NCBI RefSeq assembly: GCF_905220415.1 | Contig: NC_059544.1 | Location: 11,410,501-11,474,500 of the forward strand | Direction: 5' to 3' | Length of the DNA stretch: 64,000 nt | DNA from: Colias croceus | Lineage: Eukaryota; Arthropoda; Insecta; Lepidoptera; Pieridae | In this document: piece after piece, positions 37,001-50,757 of the stretch | Layout: every line of letters begins with the position of its first letter | Numbering within the stretch: the first letter of the stretch is position 1 | Notes under the pieces: generated by a model | What the model was told of the DNA's origin: nothing | The model's database searches: none | The model's input: the letters and a program-made list of their open reading frames with translations, nothing else | Position numbers and translations under genes: made by a program

Positions 37001-40000
37001 TAATCCTTATGGTATTTTTTTCTCAAGATTTATAAATTAATAAAATGCTATTATATAAATCTTATTAATATATTAAGTAATATAACTAAATTAAGTTTAG
37101 TTGAGATTAACCATATTACATGTACATGACATCTTCAAGTTTTTCTTTTAATCTTACTCCCTCATATACAAGTAATTACTATTGATCACAAAAATCAAAC
37201 CTACTTAATCAAAATTAATCTTTTTAAGTTACAAAACATAGTTACCTAAAGAAAAACATTATTTAATGAAATCTATAAAAAAGCATTCAACTGATCGAGA
37301 ACAAATGCAAGATTTCACCAAATATAGCCTCTCCGAAAAGTAAAAATATCTTCAGGCAATGAAAGTTATCGCGAACCAGTTGAGTGACGTCACAACTCTT
37401 GAAGCTTGAGGTGAGGACATAACCAGTTCCTTAGTGTAATGTTAATGTTTAAACATTGTCCACATGTGTTGTGAGATACAGGCTACAGCTTTGGGTGGTG
37501 TAGGTCATGAAATTAAATCCTTTTATAAAATATCCAAATAGGCAAATGATCATTTGCAAAATTACCAATTTTGGTCATTTATAAAGTCGCAATAAAAACA
37601 ACATGTATGGAAAGATTTTGCAAAATAACATCATACCTACGGGACGGTGAGATTACAAAAGAAACATCACAACATTACATACAAGTAATCGAGTAAGACG
37701 ATTTAAATATGCACTTAGTGTCTACATAATAATATAGTTACCTAGTGAATACAATAAATGCTAAATATTAAAACAAAGCACAACACAACAGGAAGAGACC
37801 AGTGGCAATGGAAGAATATACCGACTTTGGAATCGTAACAATAAAACAAAGGAATAAGTATGAAGCAATTGAGATGTAACATTTGGTAACATTATAACAG
37901 AGATGGAAAAGGAAGAAGTAGATACTTTCTACAGAAGAAAGATGTGGAAAACGAAGAAGTAAACTATTTTTATATACAGAAGTTAGCGTAGAATTGTATT
38001 GAGTGCATGTGTGTACTAGTGGCGTAGGTCGTGCGGCAGGCTGCCAGCGCAGTGACGAGTATAAAAAGATGCGCCGCTCTTTGCTGTTCACCTTCAAAAC
38101 ATTCGCTGAGGAAAGTTTTCATTGTTCTTCTGAATTACATTGAAGGTTACGTACTTTCTCTTACATTTCAGAATAATATCCAAGGCATATAGGAAATTTA
38201 GGAGGCTGTATATAAACAAATTCACCTTGACAAGAAGACATAGATTAAAGGCGATTGTTGAATGAAAATGTTATGCTGGAAATTGACGGAGGTAAAACAA
38301 AATAAAAAGACAATGTAAACTCAACAAATGATGTACCTTTCACTACTATTACACCTACAATACCATTGAAGCATCTTTTATAACTTTTTTCCGAAAATAA
38401 GATTTCACAAACTACTGATATTGGAAAATAACACAATACTCCTAACATTGAACGAAAGCGTTATTTGGTACGTTGTCGAATTGGACTTTCACATAGCGGC
38501 AACAGAGCGAATCAACAAATTCAACTTGCGAATGTATGATTTAGTTCACGTCAAGAGCTTCGAGACAATCTAACATTCACCTCGCAAGAATCCTCAAAAA
38601 TAACTTTACGACATTTTAACAGTTATTGAAATAAAAGGTGAACTTCGTAGATAAAATCGACAAAAAAAAACATATTATTTCACCTAAAAGAGATGAGGTC
38701 AAACGTCAAACTGCTCGATAACGACAGTTAAATTTAATGCTGCATAATATGCATTCGATAACAGATAAGTCACAAGGGTCGTAACTCAAGCGTGCCACAA
38801 GCATCGATGGCGATCGATGAGAGCTGTTGCCAAAATAAACACTTCGCTGGTGATCAGATGCGCTCGCGCAGCGGGGCGGGGGGGAAGCGGCGCGGGGGCG
38901 CGGGGAAGTACGGTCAATGCCACTTACTTAGAGCACACTCAGACTGAACGTGCTTCTCCAGCTATTGTACTTATTACTTGTTGTACATTGTTTTTAGATC
39001 AATCAAGGTAAGGGAGGAGCTACTGGTTCGAAATATAAAAAAAATCATTTTATAAATAAACCGAAATTTTTCATTTTAAACCGTTATGTTATACTATCAT
39101 ACTACGAAAAATATGAGCGTCAAGACAATATGTAAGAAAAATGGGAAGTCATTTTGAGAACAGACGGACCAGCTAGATTCCACGATCGACACAATACCAC
39201 AGAATAGATACTACAATAGTTTTAAATATTATGATTTTACCGAGTATGATGAAATAAACACGGTCACTTGTCAAGCTAGAAGAATATAATAAAATGCGAG
39301 ATTTTCTTCATCGATATAAATAATTCCATTTAAAAATTGTCACAATTATTTTTCCAATTTTTTATCAGCAAACTTATAAAATATAATATAAATTAACGGA
39401 CGTAGCAATAAATTAGTTCTTACAAAACTGCATATTATATCATGTAAGTAGGTACTTATTTAAATAAATGTAAATTAGTTTTTAGTGGTAGCACTAATAT
39501 TTATTTGATTGAGTGTTAAGTTGTCGGATCGCAAAAAATGTACATTGTTCTATCTTCGATGTTTTATGCGAAAAATTAAATACATTCATGTAGCGATTAG
39601 TGTGTGAGAATTTTAGCACCTTCTACGGATGCCAAATATAAGAAATATCTGTTAGTACAAGACTATGTTTCTAGGATTTCCAACTCTTTAGGTAAAGGTA
39701 AAGCTAAAGACTAAGATAAGTGATAGCGTGTATTGCGGTCATCGCCGTCGCCACGCCAGCGATGTGAGACAGCCCTTATCAACTAGCCGAAGACTTCTAC
39801 AGACTACTGATAACGAAACATTCACCTAAATACATCGAGATAAGGCTTGAACTTCAACGAATTACACAGTCTATGACCTTTTTACATAATAGAACATAAA
39901 ACTACGATGGTCCTGCACTAATTATATTAATCAATTATCTAAAATGAGATGTTAAAATATTGTATATATGTATGTAAACACAAAACTATATGTAATTTAC

Positions 40001-43000
40001 CTATACATGTTAACACAAAACAGCATTTGAATTGATAATTATAGAATCATGCTTTTAAATAAATTCACCAACATATAAAATCGCATCTATTACAAAAGAA
40101 TTCAAATGAACATGAAAAACATATTTAAAAGTCACAACTACGAGTATGAATGAGTCAAGTGTTTATTAGTAACACTTTTTTATCATTTAGTCAAATCAGT
40201 TGATATAAAGCAGGTTTCTATACTAAATTTGTTAGAAATGTATCGGAAATTTCCATACGATAGGAACATTTTTTTTATTGGGCAGCTAATCTACTACAGA
40301 TTAATTGGCAAACAAACAACATTATAGCAAGACTGTAGCAATGATTATGTCTATACTATTCAGACCCGAAGAAAATTTGTGTAATCTCATTAGTACATTC
40401 TCAAAGGGAGCCTTATCGTCATTTATGCTGTCATTTATGCATTTAGTCTATCTCCAGCCTATTCACGAACATACTACTTAAACATCCTGCTTCATTACCC
40501 CCCCCCCCCCCCTATAGTCGCTGTCTAAAGCATTATTTAATGACCACCTACAATAGTAAAAGCGGAAATTTGAAACAGTTCACAAGTCCCTTATTTGGAA
40601 AAATACAAAGGGATGGTCATCACGGACGTGAAATATCTATCCAAAGGCCAGAGTAATGAGACATCAACGACGGCAGATGAGATTTTATCGGTAACAAATA
40701 CATACTCACTTGACTAAAACTTGTATTATTAAATAAATTCCATTGTAGTTTTATATACATAATTCCATAAAAATATAATGACTAGAAACTCAAGGGGCTA
40801 TACAATATTCGAGCATATTTCAAAATTATTTCCAACAATAGACCTATTTTACTGTTACAAGTTTTCCTATACAAAATGCTGATATTAATCACATCATTCA
40901 TTGTATAAAAGAGGGTATATAATACTTATAAACTTACGTTACGGCAAGTTATATCAGAAATTTTATAGTCTCATGAGGACTCTGGTTTACATCTACGTGC
41001 ACTAATAAGTGGGGAGTCAATAAAACTGACCTTTATGCCAGAACACGCGTTATGTAACATCAGGGAGGAGCTGGAAAAATTTAAAGTAAAGAACCAAGTT
41101 GCTATTTTTATTTCCTTATAATTCATTAAAATATAAAAAGATAACTAAACGACTTTCTGGTGCAAAATTTACCTCAATATTCAAATTATAAATTTACTTA
41201 AAAAATGGTGGAAAATTTTTATGAGCCCAGGAAAAAAGGTACCTACTTTAAATACCTGAGATAGAATTTTTTGGGAAAGGATACATTCCTTTATTTTCAT
41301 AAAGAAATAGAACTGCATTTAGAGATTTTTGAAATGTCCCTTCCTATATATTAAACGATAGAAATGTAATAAAGTTAATAAAAGCAATAAGTTCCCGGAA
41401 CTATTCTATTAAATCTGAACATACGTTATTTCCCGAGTGACAAAAGAAATTCTGCGACAGCAATCTTGATCGATCGGCGGCTGGCGTCGCTCCAACATCG
41501 AGGGCCATTGTCTTACTTTCCTATTTCATGATTTGCACACTCATGGAATCCCGTCCATGGGGCGAATAAAAGATACAAAACATGGTTTCCATTTAAAACA
41601 TTTAAATCAACCATTTAGAAACGTCGCTTTCAGAAAATTTACCTAATTGAAATTTGAAGACCATGAAAAAATTATATGACCGTTCTATTGAAAATTTTTC
41701 ACTGAAAAAGGCAATTTAAAAGGAGCCAAAAATGTATTCAATACTGCAGACATTTTCGTCTTCTGCAGACGATTGCGTTGGAAGTTAACTATAGAAGGTA
41801 TTTCTAGCAAAACTTGTGCTTTAATTGCGCAATGGATGACTTATTAATTTGCACAAAATATAACAATTGATAATAGTTTTCATTATGACTCGACAATTTT
41901 ACGAATGACTCATGAGTCGAGACAAGATCTATGATAAATTTAAAATACGGCTAAAGATAACAAAGAAGGTTTAGGTGAATTTCTTGACAAAGAAAAAAGT
42001 GACCTACTTGGCATTTAGTGCTCAACTAGGTACATCAAACGAATTCTGAAGCATTTATTATAAATGGATTTGTTGCTCATCTTCAAAAGGATTGGAATCT
42101 AAAATTTGATGATTAACATGTTCTCGTAGGGTGACTTACAATACGATCAAATTTATAATTTCAAAGTGTGATATAAACAAATATTATCTAGTAACTGGCA
42201 TATTGTGACCGCATGTTCCCTAACGAACATTGTATTTATAGATCTCCGAATTAGCGAAACGCAATGATCGACTGCGGAGCATTTACATTTTACATTCATA
42301 TATTCCTTACGTTTATATAACATCTGAACAGGTGCTCATTGTTTTGATTTATAGTTTATTAATTTGCTCTTTTATAACATTATGCTTTTAAAATATGCTG
42401 GTTTTAAATAATGACGTACAGAACGTTTTCATTCAACTGTTTAATGCCAATATTTTAAAAGTGTTAATCGTATTAATTATAATGATACTGGCATTTTCTA
42501 AATATCGAGGAAAGAACACCAGAAGTGCAACAAAAACCCGCTTCCGCATTTCCGCATTCCGCACATCCAGAAATATTCCACCAAACAAAATTACACGTGA
42601 ATCAAACGAGCATGAGTGACAGACTCGAGACGTGGAATTAGTAGCATCAGTAACAGAAATACAATGGGCGACCACGGCTGTGACAAAAATACCCCGTCTC
42701 TAGCTCGCGCCACTCGCGCGCCCGTCGACAACAAATGGCTATCTCAGAACGTTACATTGTCACTTCGATGCCCTATAAGAACTACTGCTATAGTATTGGG
42801 AAAAATTGCAATAGTGGAAAGAAGAAATCAATGATCGAATAAGAGATAAGAGTAAAGTCCTAAGACTCAAAGTTAAAGAATAAGAAAAAAGATAAATACG
42901 GACTTAATTCTTGTTGCTGACTTTGTAGAATAATACAGAAAAGTATTTCAAATCGATGTTTGATTAATACAGATGGGAAGAAATAAATGGAAAACTATAC

Positions 43001-46000
43001 GAGATCCAGTCCAACCTAACCTTTGATCATGATTAATTTCAAACATGAAACGTCTACAGAAATAATCAATAACGTCCGTACTAGCGTGCCTACATCAGTA
43101 CATCATATAGCTAGACAAGTATAGGCTCTTAAGTGATGGGCGCAGATGAGGGGGGAGTTCATCCGCAGAATAATCTGCTGATAACAGACGAGCTAATAGA
43201 CCTGCAAGCTACGTTATAACCGAGTTAGAAATCGTATGTTTTATAAACGATCTCATGAACAATTAATGGGTTTGAACTTCCGATCAGCAAGCCCAGGAAC
43301 ACAAGTTATTCCATTGAAGTGATAATATATATGACAAATGACGATCATACCTACGAAGAATTTTTACAATAGAAAGTGATAGGGTATGACGAATCATTGT
43401 ACAAAATAACAATAAATTTTTCATACAATAAACTACGTTAGATTCGGCAATTCTCGATGTGAAATAATTAGAGTGGCATTAAAATTATTAATAATGGACA
43501 CAGCTGATCACTGCTAACACGAATCTGTGTAATTCCAAGAAACAAACAACTATAAATGTAACAAAAGAACATTATTGCAACAAAAACCGACACATCAGAC
43601 AAGTCTGTAACGCCTGTGAAGTCTTCGAGATTAATCAACTGTTAAATAAACGTTTGATGTTAATCGGGAAAGTAAAGTTCCACTTCAACAAATTGTTTCT
43701 CATTTAAAGCAAAAAGTTCATGAAAATCCAAATAAAGGTGCGATTCGTGCAATTGTGAACCAGTTTTGAATGTTACTTTACGAAATAATCGAAGTGCAGT
43801 GTACAAGGTCGATTTCGACGTTTTTATATAATTTTTAAATGTATAATTACGACTGATATTATAAAAAATAATGATATTGAGATCCATTGTTTCCTTTATA
43901 TCAAGATTGAATTAAATAAAACCAAAGTTTATCCAAAATGTTTCGGAAAATTTTATCCAAAATAAAAAGTATTTTTTCGTCTATAGGAAAACGTATAGGT
44001 TTATTAGTTACTAGCTTCCGCCCGCGACTCCGTCCGCGTGGAAAAATTAAGATTTATTTTTTTTCTACGTATTTTTCCGGGATAAAAAGTATCCTATTTT
44101 ATGCCCAGGATAATAAGGTATAATTATACCAAGTTTCATCGAAATCGAACCGTTCGTTTTTACGTGATGCCTTCACATACAGACAGACAGACAGACAGAC
44201 AAAAATTTATTTAATCACGTATTTGGGTTTGGTGTCGATCCAGTAACACCCCCTGGTATTTATTTTTTCAATATTTTCAATGTACAGAATTGATCCTTCT
44301 ACTGATTTATTATATGTATAGATTACCTGCTTTATAATTTTTTTCTTTTAATAATAGTCTACAATCTATGTACGTTCGTTAAATTTATTTATTCAAATAG
44401 ATAAAAAATGTCTACCAAAACATCTACAAAAAAGAATTAATTGCGTGTGTGTCACAACATCACCTTGTTAATTAACAGGAAAAAAACTATGGAATATAAA
44501 ATAGGTACCTACTTGATATTGCTCCGGTATAATATCAAAACATTATTTGTTAGGAAATACATAGACAAAAACAAAAGACAACTGAAATCTACTCATAAGT
44601 CCTAAATCCAATCTATTCCAACATCAAAAATTTCAAGTGGAATAAGGACATTCCCATAACAACATAACTCTCAAACAAAAACAATTTTGGCCACTCAAAA
44701 AATTAGTTAGAAAAAGAGTTCTAATTTCGAGGGAATAAAGTGCAATCTGGAAGCTATTCACTTACTTTATCTATGATAAGAGTAGGATGGTAAACACGCG
44801 CACGGCGAGGATGCATGCCGGTGACACAACCACAGATAAATTAGAGACCAACATAACATAACTAACTACATGACTGGACATAACTATTCATATCAAGGCA
44901 ATGGAAAACACCATAGTAACTTGTAGATTACGTATTATTATCAAATGCAAGATAAGTACTCAGACATCAATTGTAAAAATAGACCAGACGGAAAACTAAT
45001 AATTTCATTATTATGTTATCACTTATTCGTACATTGTTGGAAAACATGAGACATTGTAAATGTTGAGATTTCATGTTTATTAGTCTCTTCAGTTACAGCA
45101 ATTAGGTACTTTAACTAATGTATCATTTCAGCAACATTATTTTATTTTCTGGAATACCTATAACCACATATTTTTATCCTATTATGTACTTAATTAAATA
45201 CACAGCAATATTGTATATTTATTCAGATATAAATATACTGTGTGTGTGTGTGTGTGTGTGTGAAGTCCCGTGTCCCCGTAGTGGGGTAAGGGGAAGACGC
45301 ATTATGCATACATCTGTTTCACTGATCGATTTTCTTTAGGGACAAGTAGGTGATCAGCCTTCTGTGTCCTACCAGACCGAGACATTTTTGTTTTCTTCGT
45401 CTCCACCGGGAATCGAACCCAGGACCCCTCGGTTCTACGCTCACGCGTCAACCACTGTACCAAGGAGGCGGTCAAAAATATACTGTAGTAGACTGTTAAT
45501 GATATATTGACTCAGCCTAAATAAACAAATTAATTAATTAATTACGATTGGAACGTAAACGATAAGGGTGCGGACACATTAGGTATCACACATGACTAGC
45601 CAAGTCAAAATAGTTCTACCAAAAAGGGAAGCATCTTATTTTGCGTGGATTTGTGCCTCAGCTATTGCTTCAATATGATCTTTATTTATGTTCTAAAACA
45701 GATAACATCAATTGGAATGACGCCACATTTTCATGCCGTTTATACACTACCCTAGTCTGTCCCTTCATCGTCTACACTACCTAGCCACTCAAGTCAAACC
45801 ACCAAACAAAGGAAACAATTTACAAAAAGTGCAGTCAAGTGATCGTTCCTGGCTGGTTACATATCCCTGCCGTGAGTTTAAAATTACAAAAGAGTACTTG
45901 TTTGAAGGGAGACTGGATTACAAGTGGCTGGCACCTGTCGGATCGCGTTACTGCGATGGGGAACAATGCAACCTTGTGTAATTAACAACCGCTAATGTTC

Positions 46001-49000
46001 CAACAATACATTTCTACCTGACCCCTGACGCTTCGCAAGTATCGCTAACTCAATTAGCATAATTCGGAGAACTTTTGCCAAATATCATAGAATATCTAGA
46101 GCATACGTTTGGAAATGGTAGGTACTTTAGCATCTTGTTGTCTTATTCGTAAAGGTTAATTATCTACTTTTTAATTACTTTCCTAATCACCGTGATTGTA
46201 TTTAATTCAACTAATATCCAGTCCTTATCTCGTAATGATAAGTTTGACCGAAGCTATTTTAGTTGCTACCGAATAAATTCATGTAAGTATGTATTTGTAT
46301 TTGTGTTCCTAGTATTATTTAAATTAAACTCAAAACTTTGTTGATTGCAACATAAACATTACGGAAGATTTAGATGAGAAGTTAGGCACACAGGCAATTT
46401 AATAAAAGAGTTATTTACAATGCAATTATTAATTAAACGGTGTCGTGTAGACGGTAGGCCGAAATGTTAGTGTTAGTCCGAGCAAGATAAACGAGCAATC
46501 TTGGATCAGTGAGGTGAAGCGACACAATTAGAGCTGTCATGTTATGGCTTGTTGTCAGAGTGGTGGTGTCAGGTGGCGCCTCGCGTCCCGCGGCGCGGCC
46601 CGGACTCACCGACACGATCGATTGCTACTCCTTTATTTGTGTCACCGTAACACTGAAAGCACACTACACAGTGGACGCCGTCAGCGCCGCTGGCGACGGC
46701 CCTCCTCTCCCGTCGCCGTTCCCACTTCCCCGCCTTCACTCACCTTCAGGGTGTAGCCTCTGCGGGTCGAACCAAGCATCTGCAAGAGAAGGCTGCGCGT
46801 TAGCGGGTTAGTCGCGATAGGAGGCAAGCGAAGCGAGGCCCGCGACACTTACGCGGGTCGAGTACGCTGCAGAGGGAAGGTCCGGAGTTCGCCATGGTGA
46901 CACTTTACGTAATTACTAAAGCCGAATGTCGGCTGACTGAGCGCGCGCCGCGCCTGACTCTCGCGTCGATACTGGCAACCGCGGCGCAGCGCCCCGCGCC
47001 CGCCCGCGCCGCTCGACCCGCGCATGCGCCGAGACAATGCGCACCCTACGCTCCTGGCATGCTGCATTACCCCATACTTCAGACACGTCACACGACACAT
47101 GCTAGCTCGGTAGCCCCAGCGAGCGAGTGTGAGTTAGTCAGAAGGATGGTGCTTCAACAGTATGTTAGTAGCGCAAGCAGTGAACGGAAACACACCATAC
47201 CCGCCACCGATAGTTTAGCGTTTATATTAAGGCCGGCTCCACATAAATAAAAAGTACAGTTTTGAAAGAAACAAACTTATAGCTAGGATTTAAGAAAAGG
47301 TTTATGGAAACTTTATCAAATAAGTTGAAACTTGAATTAAGATGAAATGCGTTACATTTTTTTTATAATGAAGATAACCCTCTTTCAAATACCTTTGCTA
47401 AACTTCAAGTTTTTTATTTATGTAGCCGGGTAGAATGTACATACTTATAGCATAGAAGACATTACAAAATATACTGTAATGTACACATAAGGTTTAGAAA
47501 ATATGAATATGAAAAATGTGCTAGCGAAATTTTGCCCTGGTTAAAAATCAGGGCATACCCTACTTATGACGACATTATTTGAAAAATTATATAACGTTTA
47601 TTTTGCTTCTAGCCAAACTAGGGTACGTATTTCATTGCAACTTTTAAATCAGAAATTAACCTAAAACCACGTATAGAAAAAAAATTGCAAATAAAAATAA
47701 AATGTCTTGCATCGTATACGACTAATATATTGTAAATACTGATTCCATCAAAATCAATGGCTGACGAGTGAGTCACGGAGCAGAGCGTTGTGGAGATACG
47801 AGCCAGTCGCGGCCTTGATGTAAAATTATCACGAGAACAATGACAAAAAACTGACTGACAAGTTCAAGGTAACTGGGAGTACAGTCCTTTGGAAATGAGG
47901 GATTACGGCCCACAATGCCGTCCCAAATAATGCCTGCATTGAGCTAAAAAGATTGCCCTTTTACGTAAGTTCTTTATTCGAAGAAACGTAGATTTTGCTA
48001 ACGTACATTTAAACCTAAAATATCTAGAAAATTCTTCGAGTATCGCTATATTAAACTTGGATAACGAGGTACTTCTAAATTGTAACTCCAAAACTAGTAA
48101 AACGGATTGTAATGATATCCGAATGTTGTAATATTATTCTAAGCAGCTTAACCACAACTATGCAATTAAATGCCATATTCTTAAACGCTCAATTACCTAC
48201 TCATTTAACTGTAATTGCTATAATTTTTATTTTGACTAGAAGAAATGTCTAGGTTAAGAATCGTATAAGATTTGACTATTTACGTTTCTTCTTCACTTCA
48301 AATATTTTCCTGTGCATCAGAATCTACGAAAATGTTCACTCCTGAAAATTTACGATTTCCTTCTGTTACTATGTCTTCTGGTCTGAAGATTATAAAGGTC
48401 AATCATCAATTAACCTTCATCTTTAGGGCACATAATTCGGTGTCAAAATTGCAATGATCGATGTGCAAATTGCACATAGGAAAGTTTTAAAGCACTTATC
48501 AAACAATGCACTGTTTACAGCGACACCGTGATAGGCAGAAGCACTGATTTTAATAGTGGTACCTATTATAGTGTCTGTGCTAATAGTTAAAAATATCGCC
48601 ACCAGCGAAGTGACGTCACCGGCACCTGCCTATGGGCCATGTGACAGTACACCTTTAGGAAACTTTGTTTTTATAAGATTCAATTCAGTATGCTATTAGA
48701 GACGCGTGGAACGAGCACGTATTGAATTTAATTTGTTTTTATAACTCAATTATTTACGAGTCTCATAACGAAGTTTTGCTTGAAGACTGCTATAGGGAAC
48801 TGAAAGTCTGTCTTAGCGATATTAATCAAATATCAATGAAATATTTTCTCAAAAGACAGGAACTTTTCAAACCCAGACAGAATGCAAAACAGTGACGACA
48901 TTTGTGAAATTTTCAGCGCACAGAAGACATTAAAATTCTGTTTGCATATTGATAAGTAATAAACGAAGATAATTACCGCAGCTAGTCCCAGGGTCATGAC

Positions 49001-50712
49001 TCATGGGCTAGCTTGCACAAGCGCACCAAATACAGCCTGCCATGACATCATACATTCAATGGGAACGAGACATAATGCGTATTATGTTTGGAGAAATTTC
49101 TATCAATATAACCTTAAACTTGGCATCATATTGTTAGTTTTGCTATCTAATGCTAATTGTCTTTATCGGGTATTATCACAGAAGTAATATCACCCAAACT
49201 TATATTAAAAATGCTTAATTTTAATAAATCTGACTTTATCTCTCTATAGTTAACTTATAAAAGCATCCATTGGTAAGTCATTTTTTGGGGGTGGACTGTG
49301 TGGTGGAATCAAATATTTTAATGAACTACCTACTTGATACCTGCCTTGTTCATTCCCAAAAATTTCGACACTACTGTGGCCCTATGACCTTCACTACAAA
49401 TAGAGAAAGAAAGGAGCTCTAAAACTTTTACACAGAATAAATTGAAAAAAATAGCTAAAGTTCCAGAACTTACTTGTTTTTTATAACATTTCTTTGATTA
49501 GGGGAGATATTCTAAATAGTAGATACAGGATAGAATACACCGACGCGACGTTCAGACTCCGACTGTCATGTTAAAAATTCCAGAAGAAAAATATAAATAG
49601 ATGTGATCGCAGTTTGCTATATCCGATTATGCAATATTTCTGATTACTACGTGCTTCATTATAGGCGGCATACGAAAGTAGGTATATCTTGTATAGATGC
49701 AAAATATCATGAAAGAAGTTATAATTTAATTGACATCACAAAACTGGAGGTAATTGTGCTGTCTCACGAAGACGAATCAGAAGACAGAATCACGAAGACG
49801 TTTGCGGTTGTTTACACTGTATTTTATATTAATGACCTACAAATCCATCACAACATAGTTACAAATCCATCTATCCAATTAACATTAAATTTTAAATAGT
49901 ACTTATAAATACGACAATGATGAATATTTGATCAAACAAATTATGGTATCGTAAATATAGGTAACAAAATTGGGTCAAAACAAGCAGGTTGTAAATGGAA
50001 ATAAGATTGTTTTTAATATTAAATAGAATTATTATAATACTAACATAGTTTTTAAGGCCATTTTACTAACAAATATATGGATATTAAATTAATCTGAAAT
50101 AAATGAAATAAATAAATAAAATTAATAAAATAAAATTACTGTTTTTAAAACACTGTAATCGAATCATTCAAAGATGGTATAGCCAAAGAATAAACAGACT
50201 AATTACATTCTAGGTAAAATCACCAGCCGTAAAATTCCGCATAAAACATTCAACGAATGTCAAAAACTTTGTGAATTTCATGAGCTTCAATTGAAATTCC
50301 AATGAGTGTATTTAAGTCAAATATTAGAACATTCATTAGGAATGAACTGAACATTATAACGAATCATAAAAATGAATATATTGTAAACTAGCTTCCGCCC
50401 GCGACTCCGTCCGCGCGGATGTCGGTCTTTGCGTGGATGGTTTATTTCTCCATTTTGAGTAACTCGGACAATGACATCTTATAAATATCTATTGGACCCA
50501 AATACGGCTAGGTCTATAATAATACGCAACGTGTGTTCGCGGTACCTACTACAGAACAACGTCTATGGATAACTGAAAAATTGAGATTATTTTTTTTTCT
50601 ACGTATTTTTCCAGGATAAAAAGTATCCTATTTTACGCCCAGGATAATAAGGTATAATTATACCAAGTTTCATCGAAATCGAACCGGTAGTTTTCACGTG
50701 ATGTCTTCACAT

Positions 50713-50757
<45 letters not shown>

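Larger units (their letters stand above)
35815..46743 (-). other. Long Rtnl1 intron / internal promoter region
   Basis: About 11 kb separates the MARPKQ first exon from the 36-nt microexon. No coding exon was found on either strand. It contains a GC-rich patch at 35815-35940, a Helitron relative at 36503-36705, a 15-base C run at 40498-40512, a GC-rich patch near 38855-38915, a TATA-like TATAAAAAG on plus near 38060, another Helitron relative at 44011-44322 and a SINE at 45241-45475. The rest is AT-rich unique-looking sequence. Confidence 0.55.
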
